Source of the DNA: Rhizobium sp. CC-YZS058
GTDB taxonomy: Bacteria; Pseudomonadota; Alphaproteobacteria; Rhizobiales; Rhizobiaceae
Direction of reading: 5' to 3'
DNA length: 64,000 bases
Assembly: GCF_034720595.1 (NCBI RefSeq)
Contig: NZ_JAYESJ010000001.1
Location: 770,001-834,000 of the forward strand
The notes below the pieces were generated by a model. The model was given only the letters and a program-made list of their open reading frames with translations. It did no database searches and was not told the origin of the DNA. Each line of letters begins with the position of its first letter. Position 1 is the first letter of the stretch. Position numbers and translations under genes: made by a program. Positions 17,975 to 27,624 of the stretch are shown here, one piece after another.

Positions 17975-19537
17975 ATGACAGCGATCGATATTCAGGGCCT
18001 GGAGCGGGCCGCGGCCGAGCTGAGCCAGAAAACGCATGGGCTGGGCGGGGTGATCGGGGTCGTGAAAGAGGGCGTGGTCGTGCTGCGCCACGGCTGGGGA
18101 TATGCCAATCCCAAGCAGCACAGGCCGATCACGCCCGAGACCCGCTTCCCCATCTGCTCGATCAGCAAGCAGTTTACCTGCGGGGTGCTTCTCAGCCTGA
18201 CCGACGATCTCGAAAAGTTCGACGCGCGCATCGCTGCTCATCTTCCCGCCCTGCGCACGCCCCTGCCAAGCACCCGGGACCTTTGCAACAACCAGTCGGG
18301 CTTGCGCGACTATTGGGCGCTGACGGTGCTTCACGGCGCGGATGCGGAAGGGGTCTTCCGGCGGGAGGATGCCAAGCCGCTGTTTGCGCGCATGCGGAGC
18401 ACCCATTTTAAACCGGGGCATCAATATTCCTATTCGAACGGCAATTTCCGCATCCTGTCGGACATCATCGAAGACCATGCGGGCCGCTCCTTGGGCGAAC
18501 TCTACCGCGCCCATCTGTTCGATGCGGCGGACATGCCGACAGCCGAACTTCTGCCGGACACGACGACCCCTGCCGATGGCCTCGTCGGCCACGAAGGCAA
18601 CGAGGCCGTCGGGTATTTTCCCGCGACAAACCGGATTTTCTGGACGGGAGATGCCGGCATTTCGGCCTCGCTCGACGACATGCTGGCCTGGGAGCGCTTC
18701 ATCGATCGGACCCGGGACGACGAGGCCGGGATCTACCGGCGCCTTGCCCGGCCGCAACGTTTCGCCGACGGGCGGGAGGCACCCTATGGCAACGGCCTGG
18801 CCCATGACCGGATCGGCGAGATCCGCACCACCGGGCATGGCGGCGCGCTGCGCGGCTTCCGGGCGCACCGGCTGCACGCCGCGTCCGAGCGGCTGTCGGT
18901 GGTCGTGCTCCTCCATCACGAAGGCGATGCGCACGGCGCCGCCCGGCGTCTCATGGGGGCAGCGCTGGGGCTGGGGGCGCAGGACGAGAAGGGCGCGCCG
19001 GCAGAACAAAACTGGAAGGGGCGCTATCTCGATCCGGATACCGGCCTGCTGCTCACCCTTTCGCCCGGCCACAGCGGCCTCAAGGCCACCTATGCCGGCG
19101 GGGCCGAGCGGTTGATCGTGACCGATGCCGATACGGCGCGCTCCGCATCGATGACGCTGTCCCGGCGCGGCGACGAGATCACCTACGAACGCTGGCGGGA
19201 TAATCTGCGCGGCGTTGCGAAGCGGGTTGGGGGCGAGGCGCGGCCGGACATTGCCGGGCGCTATCACAGCGACGAACTCGACGCATCGTTCGAGATCGTC
19301 GAGACCAATGGGGTCTTCCACGGCTTTTTCGAAGGCTTTCTCGGCAGGGGTGAGATGACCTCTCTGCAGCCGCGCGGCGCCGATGTCTGGACGCTGCCGT
19401 GCCGGCGTTCCATGGATGCACCCGCCCCGGGAGACTGGACCCTGCAGATCGAGCGCAGCGCCGATGGCGCGGTCAGCGGCGTGACGCTCGGCTGCTGGCT
19501 CGCCCGCAACGTGGCGTACAGCCGCATCGGACGATAA
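17975..19537 (+). CDS. dap: D-aminopeptidase, serine beta-lactamase-like (DAP)
   Basis: 520 aa from ATG 17975, preceded by GAAGGA; this is exactly the length of Ochrobactrum anthropi D-aminopeptidase. The penicillin-recognising triad is complete: S62-x-x-K65 (SISK), Y153-x-N155 (YSN) and the HGG motif at 288-290. Two C-terminal beta-barrel domains (about 330-520) complete the DAP layout. The enzyme removes N-terminal D-residues, e.g. D-Ala, from peptides and amides in the cytoplasm. It faces the peptide ABC operon tail to tail across a shared terminator and fits a peptide-scavenging island. Confidence 0.88.
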   Translation: MTAIDIQGLERAAAELSQKTHGLGGVIGVVKEGVVVLRHGWGYANPKQHRPITPETRFPICSISKQFTCGVLLSLTDDLEKFDARIAAHLPALRTPLPSTRDLCNNQSGLRDYWALTVLHGADAEGVFRREDAKPLFARMRSTHFKPGHQYSYSNGNFRILSDIIEDHAGRSLGELYRAHLFDAADMPTAELLPDTTTPADGLVGHEGNEAVGYFPATNRIFWTGDAGISASLDDMLAWERFIDRTRDDEAGIYRRLARPQRFADGREAPYGNGLAHDRIGEIRTTGHGGALRGFRAHRLHAASERLSVVVLLHHEGDAHGAARRLMGAALGLGAQDEKGAPAEQNWKGRYLDPDTGLLLTLSPGHSGLKATYAGGAERLIVTDADTARSASMTLSRRGDEITYERWRDNLRGVAKRVGGEARPDIAGRYHSDELDASFEIVETNGVFHGFFEGFLGRGEMTSLQPRGADVWTLPCRRSMDAPAPGDWTLQIERSADGAVSGVTLGCWLARNVAYSRIGR

Positions 19538-19557
19538 ACCATTTCGCCGAACGAGAA

Positions 19558-19586
19558 ATGCCCGCCCGGATGGTCCGGGCGGGCAT
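19558..19586. terminator. bidirectional terminator between dap and peptide ABC operon
   Basis: A perfect 13-bp stem, ATGCCCGCCCGGA (19558-19570) with its complement TCCGGGCGGGCAT (19574-19586), and a TGG loop lie between two convergent stops. It would stop transcripts from both sides; neither side has a strong T run. Confidence 0.65.
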
Positions 19587-19618
19587 GGTCGATCGTGTGA
19601 TCCGACCTCGCGGCGGCG

Positions 19619-21133
19619 TCAGTTCTTGACGGTATCTTCCAGGAAGAAGCGGCCGAGCGGGTTCTGGTAGAAGTTCTCGACGTTCTTGCGCGAGACGTTG
19701 ATGAAGGGGCTGTAATAGAGGTCGATCCAGTTTACGTCGGCCTTCGCCATCTTCTGGATGTCGATATACATCTGCTCGCGCTTGGCAGGATCCATCTCCA
19801 GGCGGGCGGCCGCCACCAGATCCTTGACCGTGTCGTTCTTGTAGCGCGTCATGTAGTTCATATTGCTGTCGTGACCGACGACGAAGGTGGTCTTCTGGTC
19901 GGGATCGAGGATGTCGTTGGTCCAGTACATGACCGACAGATCGTATTCGCCTGCGACCAGCATGTCCCAGGTCTGGCTCGGATCCATCTTCTGCAGGTTG
20001 ACGGTGATATCGGCCTTTTGCAGCTGCTGCTGCAGCAGGACCGCGATCTGTTCGTCGACCTCGTTGCCGGCATTGACGAGATAGTTCAGCGTCAGCCCGC
20101 TGACGCCGGCGGCGGACAGCAGGCTCTTTGCCTTTTCCGGATCATAGGGCCGCTGCAGATTGTCGGCATAATGGTAGAGCGCACCCTTCGGAATGAAGGA
20201 ATAGGCGACCTCGCCCTGGCCGAAGGTGACGGTGTCGACGATCGCCTTCTTGTCGATCGCGTAGTCGATCGCCTCGCGGACTTCCTTTTTCGCAAGATCG
20301 CCGTGCTCATGATTGATGAGCAGGTGATCCTCGCGGGTCGAGGTGTCGAAATGGACGGTCAGGTTGGCGTCCTTCTTCAGCTCTTCCACGCGCGAGAAGG
20401 GCACGAAGATCGCCGCATCGAGCTGGCCGGCCTGCACATTGAGCATGCGGGTGTTGTCGTCCGGGACCGAGATCCATTCGACGCCATCGAGCGACACCCG
20501 ATCGGCCTGCCAGAAGTTCGGGTTCTTCTCCAGGATCACTCGGTCGCCGCGCCGCCATTCCTTAACGACGAAGGCGCCGGAGGCAATCGGGTTTTCGGCA
20601 TAGGCGTCCTCGCCGAGCGATTCGAGGCCGGCCTTGGAGATGATGGAGGCGCCGGGCATGGCAAGCGTCGACAGGAACGGCGCGGACGGGCTGGAAAGCG
20701 TGACCACCAGCGTCTTCGGATCCTTGGCTTCCGCCGTCTTGATGACCTTGTAGGAGTCGCGCCAGAGCGAGCCTTCGTTGTCGCGAATGCGGGTGAGGCT
20801 GAACACGGCATCGTCCGCGGTGATCGCGCTGCCGTCGGAGAACTTCGCATCGCGAAGCGTGAAGCTGTAGGTCAGGCCGTCTTCGGAGACCGTCCAGCTT
20901 TCCGCCAGGCCCGGTTCCAGCTTGGTGCCGCTCTTGTCGACCCTGACCAGCACGTCATAGACGTTGGAAAACACCCAGAAGTCGATGTTCTGCGCGGTCT
21001 TTATCGGGTCGAAGGTGGTGGAGTCCTCCCGACGGCCGATGGTCAGCACGCCTGCGGCTTCAGCGAGGCTGGCGCCGAGCGAGAGCGAGGTCATGACGGT
21101 GACCAGGCCGATTTTCATCCATTTGTTGAGCAT
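19619..21133 (-). CDS. peptide ABC transporter substrate-binding protein (SBP family 5)
   Basis: 504 aa, periplasmic. The N-terminal 26 residues (positive start, VTVMTSLSLGASLAEA) are a Sec signal peptide with cleavage after AEA. The family 5 signature region follows (TFDPIKTAQNIDFWVFSNVYD, then GLAESWTVSEDGLTYSF). Such proteins bind di- or oligopeptides, nickel or glycosides. It is the last gene of the operon that begins with the proline-iminopeptidase-like gene at 25568, which suggests a peptide-like ligand. The start lies 21 bases after the ATPase gene ends. Confidence 0.9.
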   Translation of the reverse strand: MLNKWMKIGLVTVMTSLSLGASLAEAAGVLTIGRREDSTTFDPIKTAQNIDFWVFSNVYDVLVRVDKSGTKLEPGLAESWTVSEDGLTYSFTLRDAKFSDGSAITADDAVFSLTRIRDNEGSLWRDSYKVIKTAEAKDPKTLVVTLSSPSAPFLSTLAMPGASIISKAGLESLGEDAYAENPIASGAFVVKEWRRGDRVILEKNPNFWQADRVSLDGVEWISVPDDNTRMLNVQAGQLDAAIFVPFSRVEELKKDANLTVHFDTSTREDHLLINHEHGDLAKKEVREAIDYAIDKKAIVDTVTFGQGEVAYSFIPKGALYHYADNLQRPYDPEKAKSLLSAAGVSGLTLNYLVNAGNEVDEQIAVLLQQQLQKADITVNLQKMDPSQTWDMLVAGEYDLSVMYWTNDILDPDQKTTFVVGHDSNMNYMTRYKNDTVKDLVAAARLEMDPAKREQMYIDIQKMAKADVNWIDLYYSPFINVSRKNVENFYQNPLGRFFLEDTVKN

Positions 21134-21154
21134 GTTTGCTGTCCCCTTTTTTGG

Positions 21155-22839
<1,685 letters not shown>

Positions 22840-22843
<4 letters not shown>

Positions 22844-23691
22844 TCCTGGACTCCGGCGAAGTCACCCAGGCCATCGCCGAGCAGGCTGAAGGCAAAGGCG
22901 AGAAACACGATCGACAGTCCCGGGAAGAGGGTGATCCACCAGGCCGTGGTCACGAAGGGCTGGCCCTCCGCCACCATGATCCCCCATTCCGCCGTCGGCG
23001 GCTGAACGCCGAGTCCGAGATAGCTGATGGCCGCCCCACTCAGGAGCACGAGGACCGCATCCGACATGACGAAAACGAGGGAGCCGGCGATCGCGTTCGG
23101 CAGGAGATGGCGGAACATGATGCGCATCTTGCCGAAGCCGAGGCTGACGGCCGCGACCGCATAGTCGCTGTTCTTCAGCACCAGGATCTGCGCGCGCACC
23201 AGCCGGGCATAGGAGACCCAGCCGACCAGCGCCATGGCGATGTAGAAACTGGTAAGGCCCGGACCGAGAATGGCGATGATCGAGAGCATCAGGACCAGGA
23301 AGGGAAAGGCGAGGATAATGTCGATGATGCGCATCAGCACCGCATCGACGATGCCGCCGAAAAAGCCGGCCAGCGTGCCGATCAGGGTTCCGATGACGAA
23401 GGGGAAGACGACGCCCAGAAAGGCCATCTGCAGATCGATCCGCGTGCCCCAGATCACCCTCGATAGGATGTCGCGCCCGAAATTGTCGGTGCCGAAGGGA
23501 TGCAGGAGGGAGGGCGGCTGCAGCCGTTGATCCGCCATCTGCAGGATCGGATCGTAAGGCGCGAAAAGCGGCGCGGCACAGGCCAGGATTACGAAGAACA
23601 GCAGGATCGCCGCGCCGATCGCAAGGGCCGGATGCTGGCCGAGCCTGGAGGGCGCGCGTGCGGCCGGTGTCTCGACGACAGGAACAGTCAT
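22840..23691 (-). CDS. dipeptide-type ABC transporter permease (DppC-like)
   Basis: 283 aa from ATG 23691; a longer opening in the same frame runs through the upstream permease and is not used. There is a short cytoplasmic N-terminus, then six hydrophobic segments, HPFGTDNFGRDILSRVIWG (family motif near residue 64) and the ATPase-contacting EAA-like loop around SLGFGKMRIMFRHLLPNA. It pairs with the DppB-like subunit, whose stop it overlaps by 4 bases. Confidence 0.92.
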
Positions 23692-24626
23692 AGCTTCACC
23701 CTCGGGTCGATCGCCACCGTGATGATGTCGGCGAGGAAATTGACGAGCACGGTCGCGCAGGCAAACACCATGGCGACGCCCTGGACGACCATGTAGTCGC
23801 GCGAGAAAATGGCGCGCACCAGAAGCTGGCCCATGCCCGGCAGTGCAAAGACGCTTTCGACGACGACGGTGCCGCCGATCAGCCAGCCGATGTTGACGGC
23901 CAGGAGGTTGATGGTCGGGACGAGGGAATTCGGCAGGACATGCCGCCAGAAGACGATGCTTTCCGGCATGCCGCGCGCCCGCGCCGCCGTCGCGATGTCC
24001 GAGCGCAGCTGCTGGATCATGGCGGCGCGCAGGCTGCGGGTCAGAACGGCCGATAGCGACAGCGCCACCGTCAGGCTCGGCAGCGCGAGATGCCACAGCT
24101 TGTCTCCGATCGTCGCGCCATAGCCGGAGACGGGAAAGAGGTCGAGCCGGACACTGAAGAAGATGATCAGCATCAGGGCGAGCCAGAAGGGCGGAAAGCC
24201 GATGCCCATGGTCGAGACGACCCGGACCGCCTGGTCTGCCAGCCTGCCCTGCCGGCGCGCGGCGATCGCCGACATCGGGACCGCGATGAGAATGGCGAGC
24301 AGAACGCTGGTGAGCACCAGCATCAGCGTCGGCTCGATCCGCGCGGCGACCAGCTTCAAGACGTCGATCTTGTAGAGGATCGACTTGCCCATTTCGCCGT
24401 GGCCGAGGTTGCGAATGAAGTAGAAATATTGAAGCCAGATCGGCTCGTCGAGGCCGTATTGCTTGCGGATCTGCGCGATCGCCGTGGGCGTCGCCCTGGT
24501 GCCGAGCAGGACGCGGGCCGGATCGCCGGGAATGAGGCGCACGAGCACGAAGGTGATGATGCTGATGCCGAGGAGCACGGGCAAAAGCTGCAGCGGCCGG
24601 TAGAGAACGAACTTAAAGCGATGCAT
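23688..24626 (-). CDS. dipeptide-type ABC transporter permease (DppB-like)
   Basis: 312 aa with six membrane segments. RLIPGDPARVLLG near residue 31 and the EAA loop TAARARGMPESIVFWRHVLPN mark the DppB/OppB family. It starts about 48 bases after the proline-iminopeptidase-like gene and is followed by the DppC-like gene with a 4-base overlap, giving the order hydrolase-B-C-ATPase-binding protein in one transcript. Confidence 0.92.
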   Translation of the reverse strand: MHRFKFVLYRPLQLLPVLLGISIITFVLVRLIPGDPARVLLGTRATPTAIAQIRKQYGLDEPIWLQYFYFIRNLGHGEMGKSILYKIDVLKLVAARIEPTLMLVLTSVLLAILIAVPMSAIAARRQGRLADQAVRVVSTMGIGFPPFWLALMLIIFFSVRLDLFPVSGYGATIGDKLWHLALPSLTVALSLSAVLTRSLRAAMIQQLRSDIATAARARGMPESIVFWRHVLPNSLVPTINLLAVNIGWLIGGTVVVESVFALPGMGQLLVRAIFSRDYMVVQGVAMVFACATVLVNFLADIITVAIDPRVKL

Positions 24627-24674
24627 GGGGTCGGCGTTTGCCCTTGTCTTGCGCGGCGTGGACCGGATCCGCCG

Positions 24675-25568
24675 TCATTGCACGGACCCGTTGCGCGACA
24701 GGAAGTTCGTCAGCGCGGGGTAATAGGCCTCCGGGTTCTCGTAGAACGGCATATGGCTGGCATTGCGGAAGACATGCAGCTCGGCATTGGGCAGCGCATG
24801 TTTCATGCGCATCGCGCAGGCCGGCGTCAGCTCGTCGTGTTCGCCGACGGTGATCAGCACGGGAAGCGTCAACCGGGGAAGGTCCGGGATACGGTTCCAG
24901 TCCTTCAGATTGCCGGTATAGAGGAATTCGTTCGGCCCCTGCATCGTCTCGTAAGGCCCCATGTTCCAGTCGTCGAGCGAGCGTTTGACGGGTGCCGGCC
25001 AGTCGGGCAGGCGGCAGACATGGCGGTAGTTCAGGAGCGTGATCGCTGCCAGATATTCCGGATGGTCGATCGAGCCTTGCGCTTCGTGCTTCTGCATCAT
25101 CGCCACCGTTTCCGATCCGAGTGCTGCGCGCAACCGGTCAAGCTCGGCTATCAGATGCGGCATGTCGGCGACAGTGTCCTCGAGGATCAATGTCTTCAAA
25201 TTCTGTTGATACTTCAATGCATAGTCGATGGCGAGCCACCCGCCCCAGGAATGGCCGAGCAGGTGAACACGGCCGAGACCGAGCGCCCGGCGCACCGTTT
25301 CGGTTTCCTCCACATAGCGCTCGATCGTCCACAGCGCGGCATCCGTCGGGCGATCCGAGGCCCCGGTGCCGAGCTGGTCGAAGGCCACGACGCGGTATCC
25401 CCGGTCGACCAGACAGGAATGGGCATCGCGCAGATAGTCGCAGGGCAGGCCCGGACCGCCGTTCAGGCAGAGAATGGTCTCCTCTCCGCTGCCGAAACTG
25501 TAAGCGACGAGTTTGAACCCATCGACCTCGACCTCGATCCGTTCGTCCGGACTCATCTCACGCCACAT
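24675..25568 (-). CDS. proline iminopeptidase-family alpha/beta hydrolase (PipA-like)
   Basis: 297 aa. Oxyanion motif NGGPG (36-40), nucleophile elbow GHSWGG with S107, acid in GEHDELT and His in ASHMPF near 274: a complete triad of peptidase family S33. These enzymes cut N-terminal proline or act on amides. It heads the leftward operon with the peptide ABC transporter and is divergent from the LuxR solo, the same arrangement as pip genes next to OryR, PsoR and PipR. No signal peptide is visible, so it acts on imported substrate. An operator candidate lies at 25648-25665. Confidence 0.88.
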   Translation of the reverse strand: MWREMSPDERIEVEVDGFKLVAYSFGSGEETILCLNGGPGLPCDYLRDAHSCLVDRGYRVVAFDQLGTGASDRPTDAALWTIERYVEETETVRRALGLGRVHLLGHSWGGWLAIDYALKYQQNLKTLILEDTVADMPHLIAELDRLRAALGSETVAMMQKHEAQGSIDHPEYLAAITLLNYRHVCRLPDWPAPVKRSLDDWNMGPYETMQGPNEFLYTGNLKDWNRIPDLPRLTLPVLITVGEHDELTPACAMRMKHALPNAELHVFRNASHMPFYENPEAYYPALTNFLSRNGSVQ

Positions 25569-25647
25569 GCTTGATCCCCGCCTCTCGATCCTGTCTTGAC
25601 CGTTTTTTCAGCATGGCTAATTTCAACGCATTGCCACCTGCCTGCCA

Positions 25648-25665
25648 GCTATAAAAAGTGATAGG
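25648..25665. promoter_or_regulatory. lux-box-like operator candidate 1
   Basis: The 18-mer GCTATAAAAAGTGATAGG lies in the divergent gap between the PIP-like operon and the luxR-type gene. CTAT and ATAG form an inverted repeat. It matches the 18-mer at 26463-26480 in 14 of 18 positions, including CTATAA and GTGATAGG. It is probably the binding site of the LuxR solo, controlling both directions. Confidence 0.6.
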
Positions 25666-25693
25666 GTGCCGGCACTGGTCAGCGGAGGTTCGG

Positions 25694-26476
25694 ATGCTTC
25701 AGGACATGGCGTCGGTCGCCGCTCGTTTCTCGGCGCGCGACACGCTCGATGGACGGATCGACGAGGCCTTTGCCCTTATGCAGGCAATGGGCTTCGATGG
25801 GCTGATCTATGATTACACGCCGTCCACCGCCGGCCTCGACGGGCGGATCGGTATTCCCACCCTGCTGAAACTGCGCAATGTCGCGGGGGACATGCACGAC
25901 TACTGGTGCGACCGCGAATATTTCCGCATCGATCCGGTGCAGCGTCTCGCGACGCAAACCTCGGTTCCGTTCTTCTGGAGCTATGACCCGGGGGTGGAGA
26001 CGCGCATCAGCCGTCTCCTGACCGACGAGACGAAGCCGGTCTGCGACTTCCTGCACGCGCATGACATGCTCTCGGGCGTCACGGTGCCGGTTCACCGGCC
26101 GCAGGGCGATTATGCGACGGTGACCGGCGTGCGCTACGGCGCGAGGCGCGACTTCATGGCCGAAGCCCTGCACAGGCTCGCAGAATTCGGCCTTCTCGCG
26201 CAGATCTTCCACGAGGCTGCCGACGAGCTGTTCGACGAGCCGGTGCGAAACGGATCCGGCGTGCGGCTGACCAAGCGGGAACGCGAATGCCTGCGCTATT
26301 CCTCGCATGGGCTTTCCGCCAAGGAGGTCTCGCGCATCATCGACCGATCGGTGCCGACCGTGGTGATGCATCTCAATTCCGCCGCCCGCAAGCTTGGGGC
26401 GAAGAACAGGACCGAGGCGGTCGCCCGCGCCGCCCACTATCACCTGCTCGACGAGCCCCCATCCTATAAGTCGTGA
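25694..26476 (+). CDS. LuxR-family solo regulator of the plant-signal type (PipR/OryR-like)
   Basis: 260 aa from ATG 25694, chosen for GGAGG seven bases upstream. The autoinducer-binding domain covers about 15-165 and a LuxR helix-turn-helix about 192-250 (LTKRERECLRY, then LSAKEVSRIIDRSVPTVVMH). Aligned to TraR, the acyl-homoserine-lactone contacts W57 and Y61 are replaced by M67 and W71 (DMHDYW), while D80-P81, W95 and the Gly of LSGVTVP remain. Met and Trp at these positions mark the subfamily that answers plant-derived compounds instead of AHLs. No luxI gene is present. It is flanked by two PIP-like genes and a peptide ABC operon, as for PipR of Pseudomonas. Confidence 0.88.
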   Translation: MLQDMASVAARFSARDTLDGRIDEAFALMQAMGFDGLIYDYTPSTAGLDGRIGIPTLLKLRNVAGDMHDYWCDREYFRIDPVQRLATQTSVPFFWSYDPGVETRISRLLTDETKPVCDFLHAHDMLSGVTVPVHRPQGDYATVTGVRYGARRDFMAEALHRLAEFGLLAQIFHEAADELFDEPVRNGSGVRLTKRERECLRYSSHGLSAKEVSRIIDRSVPTVVMHLNSAARKLGAKNRTEAVARAAHYHLLDEPPSYKS

Positions 26477-26480
26477 TAGG
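26463..26480. promoter_or_regulatory. lux-box-like operator candidate 2
   Basis: The 18-mer CCTATAAGTCGTGATAGG, with a perfect CCTAT/ATAGG inverted repeat, spans the stop codon of the luxR-type gene, 62 bases before the second PIP-like gene. Its near-identity with candidate 1 in an otherwise unrelated gap argues that both bind the same regulator. Confidence 0.6.
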
Positions 26481-26541
26481 TCCCGGGCGCGCCACGCCCT
26501 CGCTATAGTCCGGCTTTCCGTCGTCAGAACAGGGAGCGGAC

Positions 26542-27444
26542 GTGGACAGGATCGCATCGCAGGAAGGCTATGTTCCATTCCGTGGGTACCAGACATGGTA
26601 CCGTGTCACCGGATCGCTCGCCTCGGGCCCGCTGCCGCTCATCGTCGCGCATGGCGGCCCCGGCTGCACCCATGATTATGTCGATTCCTTCAAGCATATC
26701 GCCGCGCTCGATGGGCGTGCGGTCATTCATTACGACCAGCTCGGCAACGGCAAATCCACGCGGCTGCCGGACAAGGGCGCTGATTTCTGGACGGTCTCCC
26801 TGTTCCTGGACGAACTCGACGCCCTGATCGCTCATCTCGGCATCGGCGATCGCTATGCCTATCTCGGCCAATCCTGGGGTGGGATGCTGGGGGCGGAACA
26901 TGCAGTTCGCCAGCCGGCCGGGCTGAAGGCGCTGGTGCTTGCCAACTCGCCGGCAAACATGAAGACTTGGGTCGCCGAAGCCAACCGGTTGCGCGGCGCA
27001 CTTCCCGACGATGTGCAGGCCACCCTTATGCTCCATGAACAGGCGGGGACCCTGACCCATCCGGATTACATCGCTGCGTCGCGCGTGTTCTATGACAGGC
27101 ATGTCTGCCGGGTCGTGCCGTGGCCCGCGGAGGTCTCGCGCACCTTCGCGATCATGGAGGAGGACAACACCGTCTACCGCACCATGAACGGCCCGACCGA
27201 ATTCCATGTGATCGGCACGATGAAGGACTGGACGATCGAGGACCGCCTTCACAGCATCACCGCACCGACGCTGGTGCTTTCGGGGCGCCATGACGAGGCA
27301 ACGCCGCTGGTTGTCCGTCCCTATGTCGAGACCATCCCCCACGCGCGCTGGGTGGTTTTCGAGCAGTCGAGCCATATGCCGCATGTCGAGGAACAGGATC
27401 TCTGCCTCTCCACGGTCTCGGACTTCCTGTGCAGCCACGACTGA
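26542..27444 (+). CDS. proline iminopeptidase-family alpha/beta hydrolase (second copy)
   Basis: 300 aa from a GTG start at 26542 with AGGGAGCGG in front. HGGPG (37-41), GQSWGG with nucleophile S111, Asp in SGRHDEATP and His in SSHMPH near 277 form the S33 triad. It is closer to typical proline iminopeptidases than the divergent copy (GQSWGG rather than GHSWGG). It is transcribed with or just after the LuxR-type gene, with an operator candidate in the 65-base gap. Two PIP-like enzymes of one regulon may split different proline or amide substrates, or inactivate the inducer. Confidence 0.88.
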   Translation: MDRIASQEGYVPFRGYQTWYRVTGSLASGPLPLIVAHGGPGCTHDYVDSFKHIAALDGRAVIHYDQLGNGKSTRLPDKGADFWTVSLFLDELDALIAHLGIGDRYAYLGQSWGGMLGAEHAVRQPAGLKALVLANSPANMKTWVAEANRLRGALPDDVQATLMLHEQAGTLTHPDYIAASRVFYDRHVCRVVPWPAEVSRTFAIMEEDNTVYRTMNGPTEFHVIGTMKDWTIEDRLHSITAPTLVLSGRHDEATPLVVRPYVETIPHARWVVFEQSSHMPHVEEQDLCLSTVSDFLCSHD

Positions 27445-27557
27445 CGCGGCGGAACGGAACCCTTCCGACCTGTGCGACCCTTGATAACTCGCTCATCATC
27501 GGGGGGCACAGCGGTTAACCCTTTGGCGACTCTACCGAACGAAGCGGATGAGCGGCG

Positions 27558-27587
27558 GCAAAAGGTCAGTATCCGCTAACCTTTTGC
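27558..27587. promoter_or_regulatory. inverted repeat upstream of the GGDEF-EAL/BLUF genes
   Basis: A perfect 9-bp inverted repeat, GCAAAAGGT (27558-27566) and ACCTTTTGC (27579-27587), with a 12-base spacer ends 37 bases before the start codon. A related word GTTAACCCTTTGGC occurs about 65 bases farther upstream. It could be an operator or a leader hairpin. Confidence 0.4.
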
Positions 27588-27624
27588 ACCCTATGACTGG
27601 CTCCATCGCAATGGTTGAGTCAGC

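Noticed and set aside
25694..26476. Canonical acyl-homoserine-lactone quorum sensing
   Set aside because: There is no luxI-type gene nearby and two key AHL contacts are replaced by Met and Trp.
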